Shown: one piece after another, positions 10,492-22,528 of the stretch
How positions within the stretch are numbered: position 1 is the stretch's first letter
Layout of the letters: each line of letters starts with the position of its first letter
DNA from: Plantago major
Lineage: Eukaryota > Streptophyta > Magnoliopsida > Lamiales > Plantaginaceae
Assembly: GCA_026545765.1 (NCBI GenBank)
Contig: CM048839.1
Location: forward strand, 18,166,566 to 18,230,565
Length of the DNA: 64,000 nt
Direction of reading: 5' to 3'
Made by a program: the position numbers and the translations under genes
The notes under the pieces: generated by a model
What the model saw: the letters and a program-made list of their open reading frames with translations, nothing else
The model's database searches: none
What the model was told of the DNA's origin: nothing

Positions 10492-10764
10492 TTAATCATC
10501 TTTCTGCTCCATCTGCTCACATGTAGCATTTAAAGCAACATTCTTCTTATTTGTCAATGCTTTTGCCTCCTTCTTTATCTTTTCATCAACTTTCTTGTCA
10601 TAAATCTCCCTTAACACAGTATGGATAGTTCTAGGTTTGTTTGTTGAATAATTCTCCTTTATCAAGTTGACAAAGTCGGTTACCTTCTTCAATAATACAT
10701 ACGTCTGTGCATTAATATCAGACAAGAATATTACCGCAATAATTTGAACCCACATCACCATCAT
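10492..10764 (-). CDS. Hypothetical small open frame inside the repeat element
   Basis: An open frame of 90 codons on the minus strand, with a hydrophobic start (MMVMWVQIIAVIFLSDI) and a Lys/Glu-rich second half (YDKKVDEKIKKEAKALTNKK). Its composition differs from the repeat arrays on both sides, so it may be a second captured host fragment or the relic of an element gene. I do not recognise a family and see no promoter or splice signals. It may equally be a chance frame. Confidence 0.2.
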   Translation of the reverse strand: MMVMWVQIIAVIFLSDINAQTYVLLKKVTDFVNLIKENYSTNKPRTIHTVLREIYDKKVDEKIKKEAKALTNKKNVALNATCEQMEQKDD

Positions 10765-10979
10765 TTTCGATATCTACAAATAAGACAAAGGGGCATATTA
10801 TCAACCCACACTATCTTATCAAACATATCACCTATGTTATCAAACAAAAAACCTATATTATCAACCCACACTACAAAAAAGAAATAGACAAAAACTAAAA
10901 CAATACCATCATCAAACATATTACCAGGCATAACACTTATGTTCCCACCACATTGCACATATTTCATACCAAAGATAGT

Positions 10980-11915
10980 TGATATTGCAGAGAACATAAG
11001 CTAAAATGGTAGAGAACATAGATTACATCGAAAGATAAGATTTTCACATGGACATATCAACTATTTCATAGCAAACATAGTGATATTACATAGAACATAA
11101 GCCAAATGGTGGAGAACGTTGACGAGGCTGCAAATAATATATCACACGGACAGAGCAACTATTTCATAGCAGCCATAGTAGATGTTGCTGAGAACATATG
11201 TTATATTAGTGAGAAGATAGTACATATGCGTAAGAACATAGAAAACACAGTAAAAAACAAAATCCAAAATCATATTGGAAAAAAACAGAGCACAAAACGA
11301 CTGTTAGGTTTTGAATAAAAATATAGGACATATTCCAGAAAACATGGGTAATATTGTTGAGAACATAGCACATGTACGAAAGAATATAAAAACGCTTTGT
11401 ACCTTGTTTTTCCAGATCTGAGTTGATTATTGGGGTCAAGTTTTGAATGAAAATATCATCTAATCCATACGCAAACACGATTACACCTAGTGAATGCATA
11501 AACCCATCAACTAAAACAACAAACAAACAAGCAAAACGAAGACAAAAAACCTCGATCAAACCCTAATCAACACAAAATTGAAGAAAAACACCCAAAAACG
11601 GGAAAAACGAAAACAATAAAACATCACTTACAATGAAGCTTCGAACCGAGATCGGACACTCAGAGCGTTGAATCTGTTTATATAATGGTGATTTTGCATA
11701 GAACTTTAGAAACGAGCACAGTAGAAAGAAAAAAGAGAGAAAGATGAGAGACAAGAGTTGAATCTGTCTATATACAGAAACCAGTTGTCAAAGTCGGGTC
11801 TTGTAATCCGGATCCGCGAGAAATTAATCAAATTTGACCTGTTTGGTGGTAAATTACAAAAAGACCCCGTTTCTAGATAAGTTATCTAGAGACCGTCTCT
11901 TATGAGACTTTGTGT
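10980..11915 (+). repeat. AGAACATAG element, right end (copy C)
   Basis: The order of copy A's right part is repeated here in the same orientation: TTTCATAGCAAACATAG, GAGAAGATAGTACATATGCG, AAACAGAGCACAAAACGACT, GTTAGGTTTTGAATAAAAA, then a unique part and the terminal segment with GTCTCTTATGAGAC (11895-11908). Compare 5230-5460 and 6083-6096. Confidence 0.65.
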
Positions 11916-12240
11916 ATTGACATATAATACTTACAAAATAATCCAAAAAACTTTTACATCCTAATAAATAAAATCTATAAGAAAAATACGTCTTCATCAT
12001 TATTTCAGAAAAAAATTGAAGCATGGAGGTTCCGTAGAAGCTTCAAGCTAAGATCGGAGCTTCCAGCTCCAAATCTAAAGCATAAAGTTCCGACCTGGAG
12101 CTTGGAAGCTCCATTTTGCACATTTTTATTTTTTTTAATTAAAGAAGAAGATGGATAAAAATAGGAATAATTAAAACTTTGGGGTTTCGTTATTATAATT
12201 TGATGTTTTAGGGCTTAATTGTAATAAAATAAAATATTAA
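11916..12240. other. Intergenic, with a small GC-rich palindrome cluster
   Basis: No gene. GGAGCTTCCAGCTCC and GGAGCTTGGAAGCTCC at about 12055-12112 are the counterpart of the palindromes near 3500. The rest is AT-rich. Confidence 0.35.
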
Positions 12241-12241
12241 T

Positions 12242-12291
<50 letters not shown>
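12241..12291. repeat. (TA)n microsatellite
   Basis: About 50 bases of nearly pure TA dinucleotide, ending at TCCCCTCTCTCT. Likely polymorphic in length. Confidence 0.95.
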
Positions 12292-12295
<4 letters not shown>

Positions 12296-12574
12296 CTCTC
12301 TCTTGGATCTAATTGTAAAAATCATTTCATAACACACCAATATATGGACTTCATCACAATTTACGAATAATTAGAAACCTAAACATAAAATAAGTATTTA
12401 AAATGTGTGTTATATGCGAAACTCCCTAAAATAATAAGCGTGCAAGACTATTATATATACATGTGGAGAAGTTAAATTAATTAACCTTTAAATTTAGGTT
12501 TATTCTTTTTTCTTATACTACATACTTTTTTAATACAAAGTTAAAGGTGTGTTGTGCAAAACAAGATGATAAGG
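12292..12574. other. AT-rich intergenic sequence
   Basis: No open frame, repeat or regulatory site that I can support. Confidence 0.5.
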
Positions 12575-12830
12575 CTATTGATAGTTGGGTTTTTCTATTC
12601 TCAGGTCACGTTCGTACCAACCTAAATACAGGTCATTGTTAGATGTTCGCCATGTGGCATTGAATTCAATCTGGTTCATTCGTTTTGGTTCGAAGTCATT
12701 TTTCAATAATTTTAGGTACGATGGATTAAAATTTATCTTTTTAACAATTAAAAATCCCCATAAAATATACAAATTGACTATAATACCCGTATTATATATA
12801 TTTATATATATTTCAATGTTATAAAATTAT
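12575..12830 (+). repeat. Dispersed repeat, inverted copy at 20700-20905
   Basis: TTTTTCTATTCTCAGGTC followed by GTACCAACCTAAATACAGGT and GTTAGATG reads, on the other strand, at 20835-20905 (GACCTGTGTTCAGGTTGATA, GACCTGAAAATAGAAAAGC). The inner parts also correspond (GACTATAATACCCGTATTAT against ATAAGGGTATAGTC). Either two opposite insertions of one small element, or the inverted ends of a larger element into which the CACTA at 14103 jumped. Confidence 0.6.
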
Positions 12831-13551
12831 ATATACAACCTTTATCAATAACAAAATACATAATTAATTGCAAATCCATATTGAAACATAATTGCAATTT
12901 TAAACATAATTTACTGAAGCATTGATGCTTCTCCAGGTGAAGAACCCTACCTCAATAAATAAACAGAAGCAACAAATTGTTGCTTCAAAAATCAAAATTA
13001 AAGGTGCTGTTGTTGCCTTGTTGGAGACTTTGAAAAATTGCGCAAAGGTAGAAACCAAAATTCTCATCTTCACTTCCAAGTAAAACACACAGAGTTTTCC
13101 TTATTATTCATACGACTGCCTATGGAGACGAAGAAGATAAAAGAGTGATAATTAAGGATTATGCTGCTCTCGACAGATTATGAAACGAATGGCCCTAAAT
13201 GTTTAATACTATATTTAAGGGAAAATAGCCCTAGATCCCCCAATAAATCACCTAATAACACTTTCATCCCCCTTATTTGAACAATAACATATTGGTCCAT
13301 TTTCTACTTTCAAAATTTGCTTCCCAAACATGGCCTTATATTTATTTTTATTTTGAGAATAACATTTCATTATATCAAAGGGAAATAAATTACATCGGGT
13401 TCGGAACATAGCCTTATTTTTAACCGTCACATTTTATACTTTACTTCTATTCCCTTTCACGGCGTCCAATAAGAAATATTTATAAATAAAAAAGTAGTTT
13501 CAAATCTGTAAACGTTAAAATAAAAACAAATTAAATGATAAACTAATTTTT
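12831..13551. other. Intergenic, no gene seen
   Basis: AT-rich sequence with short chance frames on both strands; none has recognisable content. Confidence 0.45.
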
Positions 13552-14095
13552 TAAACTACTTTTAAAAATATAAAATGATTTACAGAAATGAAATAAAATG
13601 ATATTTCAAATATAATCTTTCAAAAAATAAAAAAAAATATTAAAAGATACTTACTCAGTCCTAAAACATGGTTGTTTCCTAGCTAGCCGTTTTTTATGTC
13701 TTAAGTAATGGTTCCTGGTTTCATTCTTACAAATCTTTCTCCCACCATAAATAAAAAATACTATGCCTCAAGTAATGGTTCCTGATAAATTAAATGAAAA
13801 CCTATTTTTTTAAACTAGTTTTAAAAATATAAAATGATTTACAGAAATAAAATAAAATGATATTTCAAATATAATCTTCCAAAAAATAACGAAAATATTA
13901 AAAGATACTTACTCAGTCCTAAAACATGGTTGTTTCTTAGCCGTTTTTGATGTCTTAAGTAATGGTTCCTGGTTTCATTCTTACAAATCTTTCTCCCACC
14001 ATAAATAAAAATACTATGTCTCAAGTAATGGTTCCTGGTTTCACTCTTACAAATCTTTCTCCCACCATAAATAAAAAATACTAAATCATAGTATC
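13552..14095 (+). repeat. Tandem duplication, period about 260 bp
   Basis: The block beginning AAAATATAAAATGATTTACAG and running through ACTCAGTCCTAAAACATGG and TAATGGTTCCTGGTTTCATT occurs twice (from 13552 and from 13812); its last 70 bases (GGTTCCTGGTTTCACTCTTA to CCACCATAAATAAA) occur a third time at about 14027-14085. The array ends only a few bases before the CACTA element. Confidence 0.85.
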
Positions 14096-14744
14096 TATAG
14101 AACACTACAAGAATACTGTCAAAAAACGACGGAAAGGGGCGACGGATAAAATCGTTATGGTTTGGCGACGGATTTTATCCGTCGCCAAACCTAGCGACGG
14201 ATAATGTTATCCGTCGCTATATGGGCGGCGGATTTTATTAATTCGTCGCCCATACTTTGACTTTATAAAAAAAAATTAAATATTAATGACGGATAAATTA
14301 TCTGTCGTTAATATTTATATTTAAAATTTTAAAAAAAATAAAAAAATGGCGACGGATAATTTATTCGTCGCTACGGGGCTCCCGTAGCGACGGATCGGCC
14401 TTTGGGCCGACGGATACGTATCAAATCGGCCCGGAGGTTTTTAATCGAGCTGGTCAAGCGAAGCCATTTTCGTTTCTGCTTCTTCCTTTCTCCTCCGTTT
14501 TTCTTCCTTTCTCATTCGTCAAATCCGGCCAATTGTTGACGATTCTTCTCAATCTTGGTGTTAATTCGAAGATCGTTGGACGAGGAGCTCGTTTCTTCCA
14601 TCAATTTCAAATTTCATCCGCTATTTTCTTCGGAATCAACGGTATTTTGGCTAAACCCTAACTTTTGGAAATTTGGGATTTTTTTGATTTTTGACTACTT
14701 ATTCTCAATTGTATGTTTATATGAAGTATGTAGTAGCTTGTTTA

Positions 14745-15075
14745 GTTAATTTGATCAATTATATGTAATTTGATATGTATATGTAATTTGATTAATTTGA
14801 TTTGTATATGTAATTTGATAGTTATTTTAGTTAATTTGATATGAATGTATGTAGTAATTCAATATGTATGTATGTTAATTTGATAAGTATTGTATGTAGT
14901 GAAGTATGTATGTTAATTAATTATGTATGTAGTTAGTTTAGTTAATTTGATATGTATGTTAAGTATGTATGTAGTAATTCGATATGTATGTGTAATTTGA
15001 TATGTATGTTAAGTATGTATGTAGTTAGTTTAGTTAATTTGATATGTATGTATGTAGTAGTTTTTGTTGATTTGA
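14745..15075 (+). repeat. AATTTGATATGTATGT low-complexity array in CACTA 1
   Basis: Degenerate tandem units such as AATTTGATATGTATGT and TATGTATGTAGTAATT fill the intron-like leader between the 5' untranslated region and the first TNP2 exon. CACTA 2 has no such expansion at the matching place (23300-23700). Confidence 0.7.
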
Positions 15076-15347
15076 TAAATTCGTATATGTACTAAATTAC
15101 GGGGATGTAGTTAAGTGTTTTGAGCGACGGATAATTTCTTGATTATATTAACGTGTAATTTATAATTTATAACTCGTAGTAGTAAAACACTTAATAAATT
15201 TTGTAACATATCGAACACTTAATAATTAATTTATAAGGAACGTATAATAATTAACAATTAATCTCTACAATCTTCTTATCCGAATTGGAATCGATCTAAT
15301 AAATTAAATACGATCTAATCAATTGAACGCGTGTCGAGTTAAAAAGT

Positions 15348-15762
15348 ATACAATGAATTCGACCGTTCATGGATGTACGATTATCTGTGATAAATGAGTT
15401 TCTAGGAGTTTTGTAGAAGGGGTTAAAAGTTTCATCTCGTTTGCCATGGGACGCCCGGCTTGTGCAACTGGGGGTTGATAAAGTGTCCTTGCACATTGGA
15501 AACCTGCAGAAACAAGCAATTTATGACTCCTACAGCAGTATTCGAGCACTTGCGACGTTATGGATTCATGCCTGAGTATCATGTATGGATTCATCACGGT
15601 GAGGAAGCACCGTCCATGGCATACCTCCAATGGAGGGAGAGGCGGGGTTTGGAGCCGCCTATTGAGTACGTTTGTACTTGTCGGAACATGTGCATGGTGT
15701 ATTGGGAGGAGGATGTAGATCTGTTGGAATGCAAGTTTTGTGGTAGGGAGCTTCACAAGTGA
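15348..15762 (+). pseudogene. Partial extra copy of the TNP2 N-terminus
   Basis: The beginning of the transposase-associated domain is present but frameshifted: ATGAATTCGACCGTTCATGG corresponds to MNxDRSWMY at 16037 with one base lost. From 15460 the frame is open and gives CPCTLETCRNKQFMTPTAVF, HLRRYGFMPEYHVWIHHGEE, and then jumps directly to CRNMCMVYWEEDVDLLECKF, which in the full gene lies about 150 codons further on. It is an internally deleted duplicate lying upstream of the longer copy. Confidence 0.75.
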
Positions 15763-16036
15763 TGAGGAGGGGGCTACAAGAGAATGATGAGTTTTATCCG
15801 TTTTGTCTCTAGGCTTGTATAACTAGTAATCATTAGTTGATATATGAAACCAAACATTATGGTAAAATTGAAGCTAATGTAACTTATATTATGTAATGCC
15901 GTAACAATTGATTGAAGCTAATATAACTTATATTACGTAGCAATTGATTGAATTATTGTGAAATTGATTTATTATCGTAAATGATAGACCTCGATCTAAT
16001 GAATTCAAATGTGTCAGGTTATTATCTAATTATTCA

Positions 16037-17910
16037 ATGAATACCGATCGTTCATGGATGTATTGTCGTACTCTAAATGGCAGAGTTCAATCGAGTTTTC
16101 TGAAAGGGGTTGAAGGTTTCATTGCATTTACAATCTCAAATACGGCTTGTGTAAAGGATGGGTTGATAAAGTTCCCTTGTGCAATGAAACAGTGCAAAAA
16201 CAAGCAATACGTGACTCCTACAACGGTAGTCCAGCACTTGAGGAAAAATGGATTCCTGCCTGCGTATCAGGTATGGAATCATCATGGTGAGGAAGCAGCA
16301 CCGTCCAATACATATGACCAATACAGACAGCGTGGAAGGAAGAGAAAAAATGAACAAGTCGGGGAACAAAGTACATCTGAAGGCAATGCTATTCGAGCTC
16401 GAGTCGAACAAATGGTGTATGATGTTGCAGGGGCAGAGTTCATGGACACAACTAACACTGAAATCGAGGTGGAGGTGGAGGAACCACCGAATCCCGAGGA
16501 TCAGGTGTTCTTTGACTTGTTAGAATCACCAAGGAAGCCGGTTTATCCGGGGTGTAAGCTCACTGAGTTGTCTTTGTTGGCTCGGCTAATGAGTTGTAAG
16601 GCTAATGACCAGCAATATGAAACGAGCTTCAATGAATGGGTTGACGTAATGTCGTACCTTTGTCCTGAAGAAAACCTAGTTCCCACCAACTTTTACCAAG
16701 CGAAGAAAAAGATGCGGGGTTTAGGGTTGCCTGTGGTAACCATAGACTGTTGTCTGAAAATGTGCATGATCTATTGGGAGGAGGATGCAGATCTAATACA
16801 ATGCAAGTTCTGTGGTAAGGAACAGTACAAGCGTTACAAGGAGGGGGCTGCAAAGAAACAACAGAAGAAAAATCTCCCACATAAGAAAATGTGGTACTTC
16901 CCTCTAGCACCTCGTTTGAAAAGATTGTATGCTTCAAGTGCTTCTGCGGATAAAATGCGGTGGCACAAGGAGCGAGTAATATCGGATAATGCAGAAGATG
17001 GTAGAATGGACCATCCAGCAGACTCACCCGCATGGAAATCGTTTGACAAGACATATCCAGAGTTTGCAGCCGAATCTAGAAATGTACGATTGGGACTTTG
17101 TACAGATGGTTTTAACCCGTTCGGGAGTGAACGAAAATACTCTTGTTGGCCAGTTATGCTCACGCCGTACAACCTGCCCCCCGGTGAGTGCATGAAGGAG
17201 CCATTCATGTTTCTGACTGCGTTGGTGCCTGGGCCGAAAGATACTGGACTGACGTTGGATGTTTTCTTGCAACCCCTAATCAAGGAGCTGATCGAGTTGT
17301 GGACGGATGGTATCCATGCATATGATGTGTCGACCAAAAAGAACTTCACCTTGAGAGCATCTCTTCTTTGGACCGTGAGTGACTTTCCTGCGTACTCCAT
17401 GCTATTTGGAAGGAAAACCGCAGGGAAATATGCATGTCCACATTGCTTGGAGGATACTGATGCATTTAGACTGAAGGGTAGTGGAAAATTTTGTTGGTTT
17501 GATTGTCATCGTAGGTTGCTAGAAAGTGACCATTCGTTCAGGAAGAACAAGGATCAATTCTTGAAAAATAAAGTCGTCAACAAAAAAGCCCCGACAAGAC
17601 TTACTAGTGCACAAATTCTTGCGGAGATTGATAGGTTGGGTCTTATGAAGGTGACTGAACTTGGGTGGATGAAGTATAACGAGAAAATTGGTAAAAATTG
17701 TGGTTGGAGGAAGAGAAGCATCTTCTGGAACTTTCCTTATTGGAGCAGTCTTCTTATCCGTCACAACTTAGATTTCATGCACATTGAGAAGAACGTGTAC
17801 GAGAACTTATTTACGAGGACCAACATGTAGATTTCAAACAACAGATGATGAGTTGTTTGATCTGCACAAGGACCAATATGTAGACTTAGAGGACGGCGAT
17901 AACGGTATAT
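16037..17910 (+). pseudogene. CACTA TNP2-like transposase, C-terminal half deleted
   Basis: 597 codons are open from MNTDRSWMY. Residues about 1-90 form the transposase-associated domain with Cys/His residues (CAMKQCKNKQY, HHGEE); 95-340 include DLLESPRKPVYPGC and CMIYWEEDADLIQCKFCGKE; from about 350 the transposase_21 domain has LCTDGFNPFGS (Asp 357), WTVSDFPAYSM (Asp 449), CPHCLEDTDAF and LDFMHIEKNVYEN (Asp 579, Glu 584), which probably include the catalytic acids. The frame stops at 17830. The sequence then jumps to the gene's far end: GACCAACATGTAGATTT is followed by GACCAATATGTAGACTT, the DQYVDL motif found at 27330 in the second element. About 1.7 kb of coding sequence is therefore missing compared with CACTA 2. 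The first two thirds contain no stops. Confidence 0.85.
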
Positions 17911-18032
17911 TATGTGTATTATAACTAGTTAGTAGTTGATAACACTTGAGTAATTATATGTGTTATTATAATTTGTTCTGTATTATAACTCGTACTAACA
18001 CATTTTATTGTATTTATTACATGTTTTTGCAG

Positions 18033-19660
18033 ATGCCGTAACAGAGGAAGTCCACCTATCGTTCCCCCATGACCGCATGATAGTCTTGGGTGGGGGAGTC
18101 GAGATGATGAGAGGGCTCTGGTAGTCGAGGCGGAGTCTCGGATTCTGAGACGCCCCAGTGATAGCGATGAGGCTCTACCATTCGGCCGGACACATCTTTG
18201 GAAGCGACCATGACGATTGTCCCTACCTCGTGTTTGATCCACTGAATCCCAACGTCACGTGGGACAGGTTGCCTGTGATTTTTCCTGTAGGTCCTGCCAA
18301 GTAAGTATTACACATTCTTCTTAAATATGTAAAACATAACTTATGATAGTTGACAAGTATAAATTGTTGTACTAAAGTAATATATATTTGTTTCTTGTAT
18401 CTTATACATTGACAACAGTTTATGGCCTCGGGAGGTCCACAACAAACTAGGTGACATCTTAGGGCGAGAGAGCCACCGGGGCAGGGTGGTGAGTGTTGGT
18501 CTCACATCTCGGACCGCATGAGGGCCGAGTACTTTGATGAGCTGAGGGTAACTTAAAATATGGCATTCATTTATTTGTTATTATAATCGTTTTAATACGA
18601 GTGGTATGTTAGACACTGTATGTGAGTGGTATGTTAGCCACTTTATTCGGGTGATATGTTAGTCACCATTGTATTTGTAAAATTTAAGACAGTGTGAGTG
18701 GTACGTTAGCCACTATATGTGAGTGGTATGTTAGCCACTTTGTTTGGGTGATATGTTAGTCACCATATCTGTTATGTGGTTGTATCTTATTAAATTGATG
18801 TAGCATGGTGACATTATATATGTATTGACTTTGGATGTTGTATGAAATTGGGAATGTAGAAGGAGTACTTCATTCCCAGCAGATTGATCCCACAGATCTG
18901 GCGTGTTTACGAGACTGTGGGATCTAAAGCTATCTAAGGATATGGTGCATACTTGGAAGGCCATTCGGGATCGGAATGGCCCAATGCCTCCACAGGTTGA
19001 TGCAGCGGAGTGGGCCCTTTGGGATTCCTACTGGCGCCGAATCGATGTCGAGACAATGTTTACATCAATGCAGCGAACAGGCGTCTCGATCGATGCGGCA
19101 TGAAGGGTCGTTCACCACCTTGGGAGGCGATCTACTCTCACTGATTATTACCAATCGGTAAGTATATATATGTTTTTTTTCAATCTAGCATTACGTGTAT
19201 GTATTGTGTCTCTGCTCTATTACTTGTGAGATGATAAATTGTTGACTATATATGTTGTTCAGATGTCACGGGGGGAGGTGACATCCAAGTATGACATCTT
19301 CAAGAAGGCCAGCGAAGGCGGGGTATGGACCATTGCCGGGCCTCTATTCTTGATAAGTTTATGTTGCTTAAAGTTCATATTTGTACACTATTACAAGTTG
19401 TTTTTGAAAAACAGTAACTGATCATGATATCTGTTATTTACGATTTCAGGCTGAGGTTGATGCTCATGTAGCGAGGCAGGAGGAAGAGACGGGTGATGTG
19501 CTGTCAACTGAACAACTTGACAACATCTTCCTAGAGGTCAAAAAACCGGACAGCAAAGGACGAATATATGGACTCGGGAGCCTCGGTTTGAGCTTGGCTA
19601 GTCCGGGGTGCTCCTCATCATCATCCCAATGATCCTAGACGTCCGGTTTACACACAGTGT
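18033..19660 (+). pseudogene. CACTA TNPA-like gene, decayed
   Basis: The gene for the subterminal-repeat-binding protein of En/Spm elements follows the transposase, as usual. An acceptor CAG is followed by ATGCCG and then a stop codon, where the second element reads MPWQKRSTYRPP. Exon-like blocks with matching splice sites follow at about 18033-18300 (donor GTAAGT), 18419-18548 (donor GTAACT) and from about 18860 (after TAGAAGGAG), and the C-terminal piece at 19450-19630 still shows KGRIYGLGSLG. Many stops interrupt it. Confidence 0.65.
18596..18772 (+). repeat. Intronic hairpin minisatellite of the TNPA-like gene, CACTA 1
   Basis: The units alternate GTGGTATGTTAGCCAC and GGTGATATGTTAGTCACC, each a small inverted repeat (GTGG..CCAC and GGTGA..TCACC) around TATGTTAG. 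Four of the first type and two of the second are readable. The same array is larger in the matching intron of CACTA 2. Confidence 0.85.
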
Positions 19661-20302
19661 GTCTGAAAATGGTGTAGTCAGGAGCAGTTGCGGCTCTAAC
19701 TCGAGAGATGGAGCGACTTGACGAAACGAAGGAGAACGAGCGCCTTGATTCTGAGATGAAGCGATTCATGTCGGTTTGCCAAAGACCACCCCGTCTGGTA
19801 GCTAGTTATGTATATGTACTATGTACGTTCGGATTTATTATATTTACACTTGTTCGGATAATTTAGACTTATTCGGATATTATATTTTTTATTTATCATT
19901 TATTGAAATATTTTCCGTATTATTGATTTATTATCGAACATTATATTGATTAATAGGTGAACTACGAAAAACAGGGATTAATATGAAAAAAAACAAAATT
20001 TAAAAAAAAAATTAGTGATGGAATTTCAGATTCCGTCACTAATTCCAATAATATATTGGGCGACGGATCACTTCTATCAGTCGCCCAATGTAATGACGAT
20101 AGATTCTATCTGTCGCCTTATTTAACGACGGATAGAATCTATCCGTCGTTATCGCCAATAATCGATTTAAAAAAAATATAAAAAAAGTCAAAAATGATAA
20201 TCCGTCGTCCAATCCGTCGCGAATTGGTAGAGCTGGGGCGACGGATCGCTGGTCTGTAGCGACGGATCTATCCGTCGCTACAGGCCAGTTTTTTTTGTAG
20301 TG

Positions 20303-22528
20303 GAAGCTATTTTCATGGAGCATGAAAATATGGATTTGTTTCTATTTGTTTTCAATATGTTTTATAAATTTTTGTTATTTGATAATAAACCTTTATATTT
20401 AAAATATTTATTAAATTTTTATGAGTGTTATTTGCAATTTTTGTTGGTAAGTATGAAAATAGAAAAAAAAAATATATGGAGTAAATACAAATTTTTTGGA
20501 TCAATTTTATAATAAAGTGAAATATATAATAAAAATGTAATTGTTTACAAGTGTAAATTAAGGATGTGTTTGGCATCAATTTGATTTTTGGACTGTTTTA
20601 TAATTGATTTGTTAATTCTGTCCTATGATATTATTGTTAGAATCAGAGAGATCAAAGTGTTATTAGCAAATTTATCAGGGGACCTACAAAATTAGCCCCT
20701 ATATTTAACTGGTAGGGTTGTGAAATTATATAATAAAATCTTATTTATTAAATTTAATTAAACTTTGAATAAGGGTATAGTCGTAAATTAATATTTTATT
20801 ATTAAAATATAATTAATATAATATAGTTTGTAAGATTGTACCTGACAATCATCTAACGGAGACCTGTGTTCAGGTTGATACGAAGCCGACCTGAAAATAG
20901 AAAAGCCCTTGATAATTAATAAGTTTCAAACTCCATATATGGAGTAACTTTTAAATAAGTTTCATGATCAATTACATTGACGATATTCACAAATGTATTG
21001 CATATCAATTAAAAACTTGAACCTGTATATAGATGTGGAAATCCCAGGTCTAGATGGTAAAATCTCAAACTTGTATAAAATTGTGGAATTTAACTATTTA
21101 TATTAAATTTTTTTATAACAAACATATACTACTATCTTGCATTGTAGTTCATTGAACCATTTGAATTTAACTAATCAAATAAAAAATGCAGTTCACTAAA
21201 CCATTTTAATTTAATCAAATAAAAGAGTGATCAAATCGCACCAAACTGATACTACTAGTATTTAGTACTAATACCTGCAAAATTCTCAAGACCGAAAGGT
21301 ACACATTTGGTGACCAAAGTTGACAAACATGCGTAGATATAAAAGAATAATAAAAATAATAGTTAGTATAACATTAAAGGGCGTACGAGATGAAGGGGAG
21401 AAAAGAAGCAAAAGTTTGTACAAAAGATGCAGAAAATCAATTATATATAACGAAGGAAGCAATGAAAAACCCAGGGGTCTGAAATAAATTTGGTGTTAGG
21501 TTTTGGTCTTGAGTCGAATCGAATTATTTGTGAACAATACACGGACGGACCGCATTAGGGCCCCTTCCCTAAAGATCAAAGTTAAAAGCACTTTTGTCAC
21601 ATTGTCTTGACCCTTAGACCTAATAAATTAATCCTACGTTCGTGTACTATATATAGCTCTACGTACAAGTAGCGTTTAATTTTAAATCATTTCTGCCATA
21701 AACTTTTCAGGATATCAATTCTACCACTTGATAGTTTACGACATCCGTCTTCAAGCATTTGAAGCGAAAAAAAAAAAAACAAGGGAGAAAAGTACAAAAA
21801 ACGTGTTGTATGTATCCAGTATATATGGACCTAATGTGGACTATAAATACATGAGGCTAAACGAAAATTACTGAGCTAGAGAGAGCTTGATCTTTTAATA
21901 GTTTATCCAGTATTATGAGTGAAGACTGAAGAAAATGATCATTTGCTTGAACATGGTACTTATTTACGAACTATAATGCCATCTTAACGATTGTTTCATT
22001 TTGACACTTTCTTTAGGTGTTAGTACAAAATTGAAACAGTCTTTAACTAATACTTCTTTCACTATTCGTACACTAATCCATTAACTCTTGATAATGCCCA
22101 ATTCTCAATATTCCACTACTATAAGGAGCAACAAAACAATGCTCGAATTTATGATCCACAATGAGCCCATGACATAAAAATTGAAACCCTATGAAAGAAT
22201 ATAAGAATTAGGAATTTGTATTTCTGAGTGTTCATGCAACACTTTTAAGAAAGTAGATTTACGAAAATAAACTAGATTCAACCTTCCACAGATTGAAAGA
22301 TTGAATTGTAGAAAGCTAGAAAACGAATAGTATCTCCTATTATAGTGCCACTAACTTAGATGAGTCTAAATTACCGAGAGAACTCTCACGATTCAACGTC
22401 AATATCAAGTCTAGCTAAAGGTTGCAAGTGTATAATTAATTCACAGAATATGCTTCAAAATTTTCACTTGCATAACCTAGCTAGCTAAACATATGGACTG
22501 ACTACTCTTATATATAGAGCATAAAACG
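20303..22528. other. Intergenic, with the inverted dispersed repeat at 20700-20905
   Basis: AT-rich, no gene seen. The only structured part is 20700-20905, the inverted partner of 12575-12830. Confidence 0.5.

Larger units (their letters stand above)
14103..20302 (+). mobile_element. CACTA (En/Spm) transposon 1, 6.2 kb
   Basis: The left end is CACTACAAGAATACTGTC and the right end TTTTTTTTGTAGTG, the defining CACTA termini. The three bases GAA precede the left end (14100-14102) and follow the right end (20303-20305), an exact 3-bp target duplication. Subterminal zones at 14125-14400 and 20030-20280 are packed with GCGACGGATA / TATCCGTCGC in both directions, the probable TNPA binding sites. 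Inside are a duplicated and internally deleted TNP2-like transposase and a decayed TNPA-like gene, so this copy cannot move by itself. Confidence 0.95.

Noticed and set aside
12241..12291. TA-rich tract as a replication origin or matrix attachment site
   Set aside because: A plain TA microsatellite; nothing else supports such a role.
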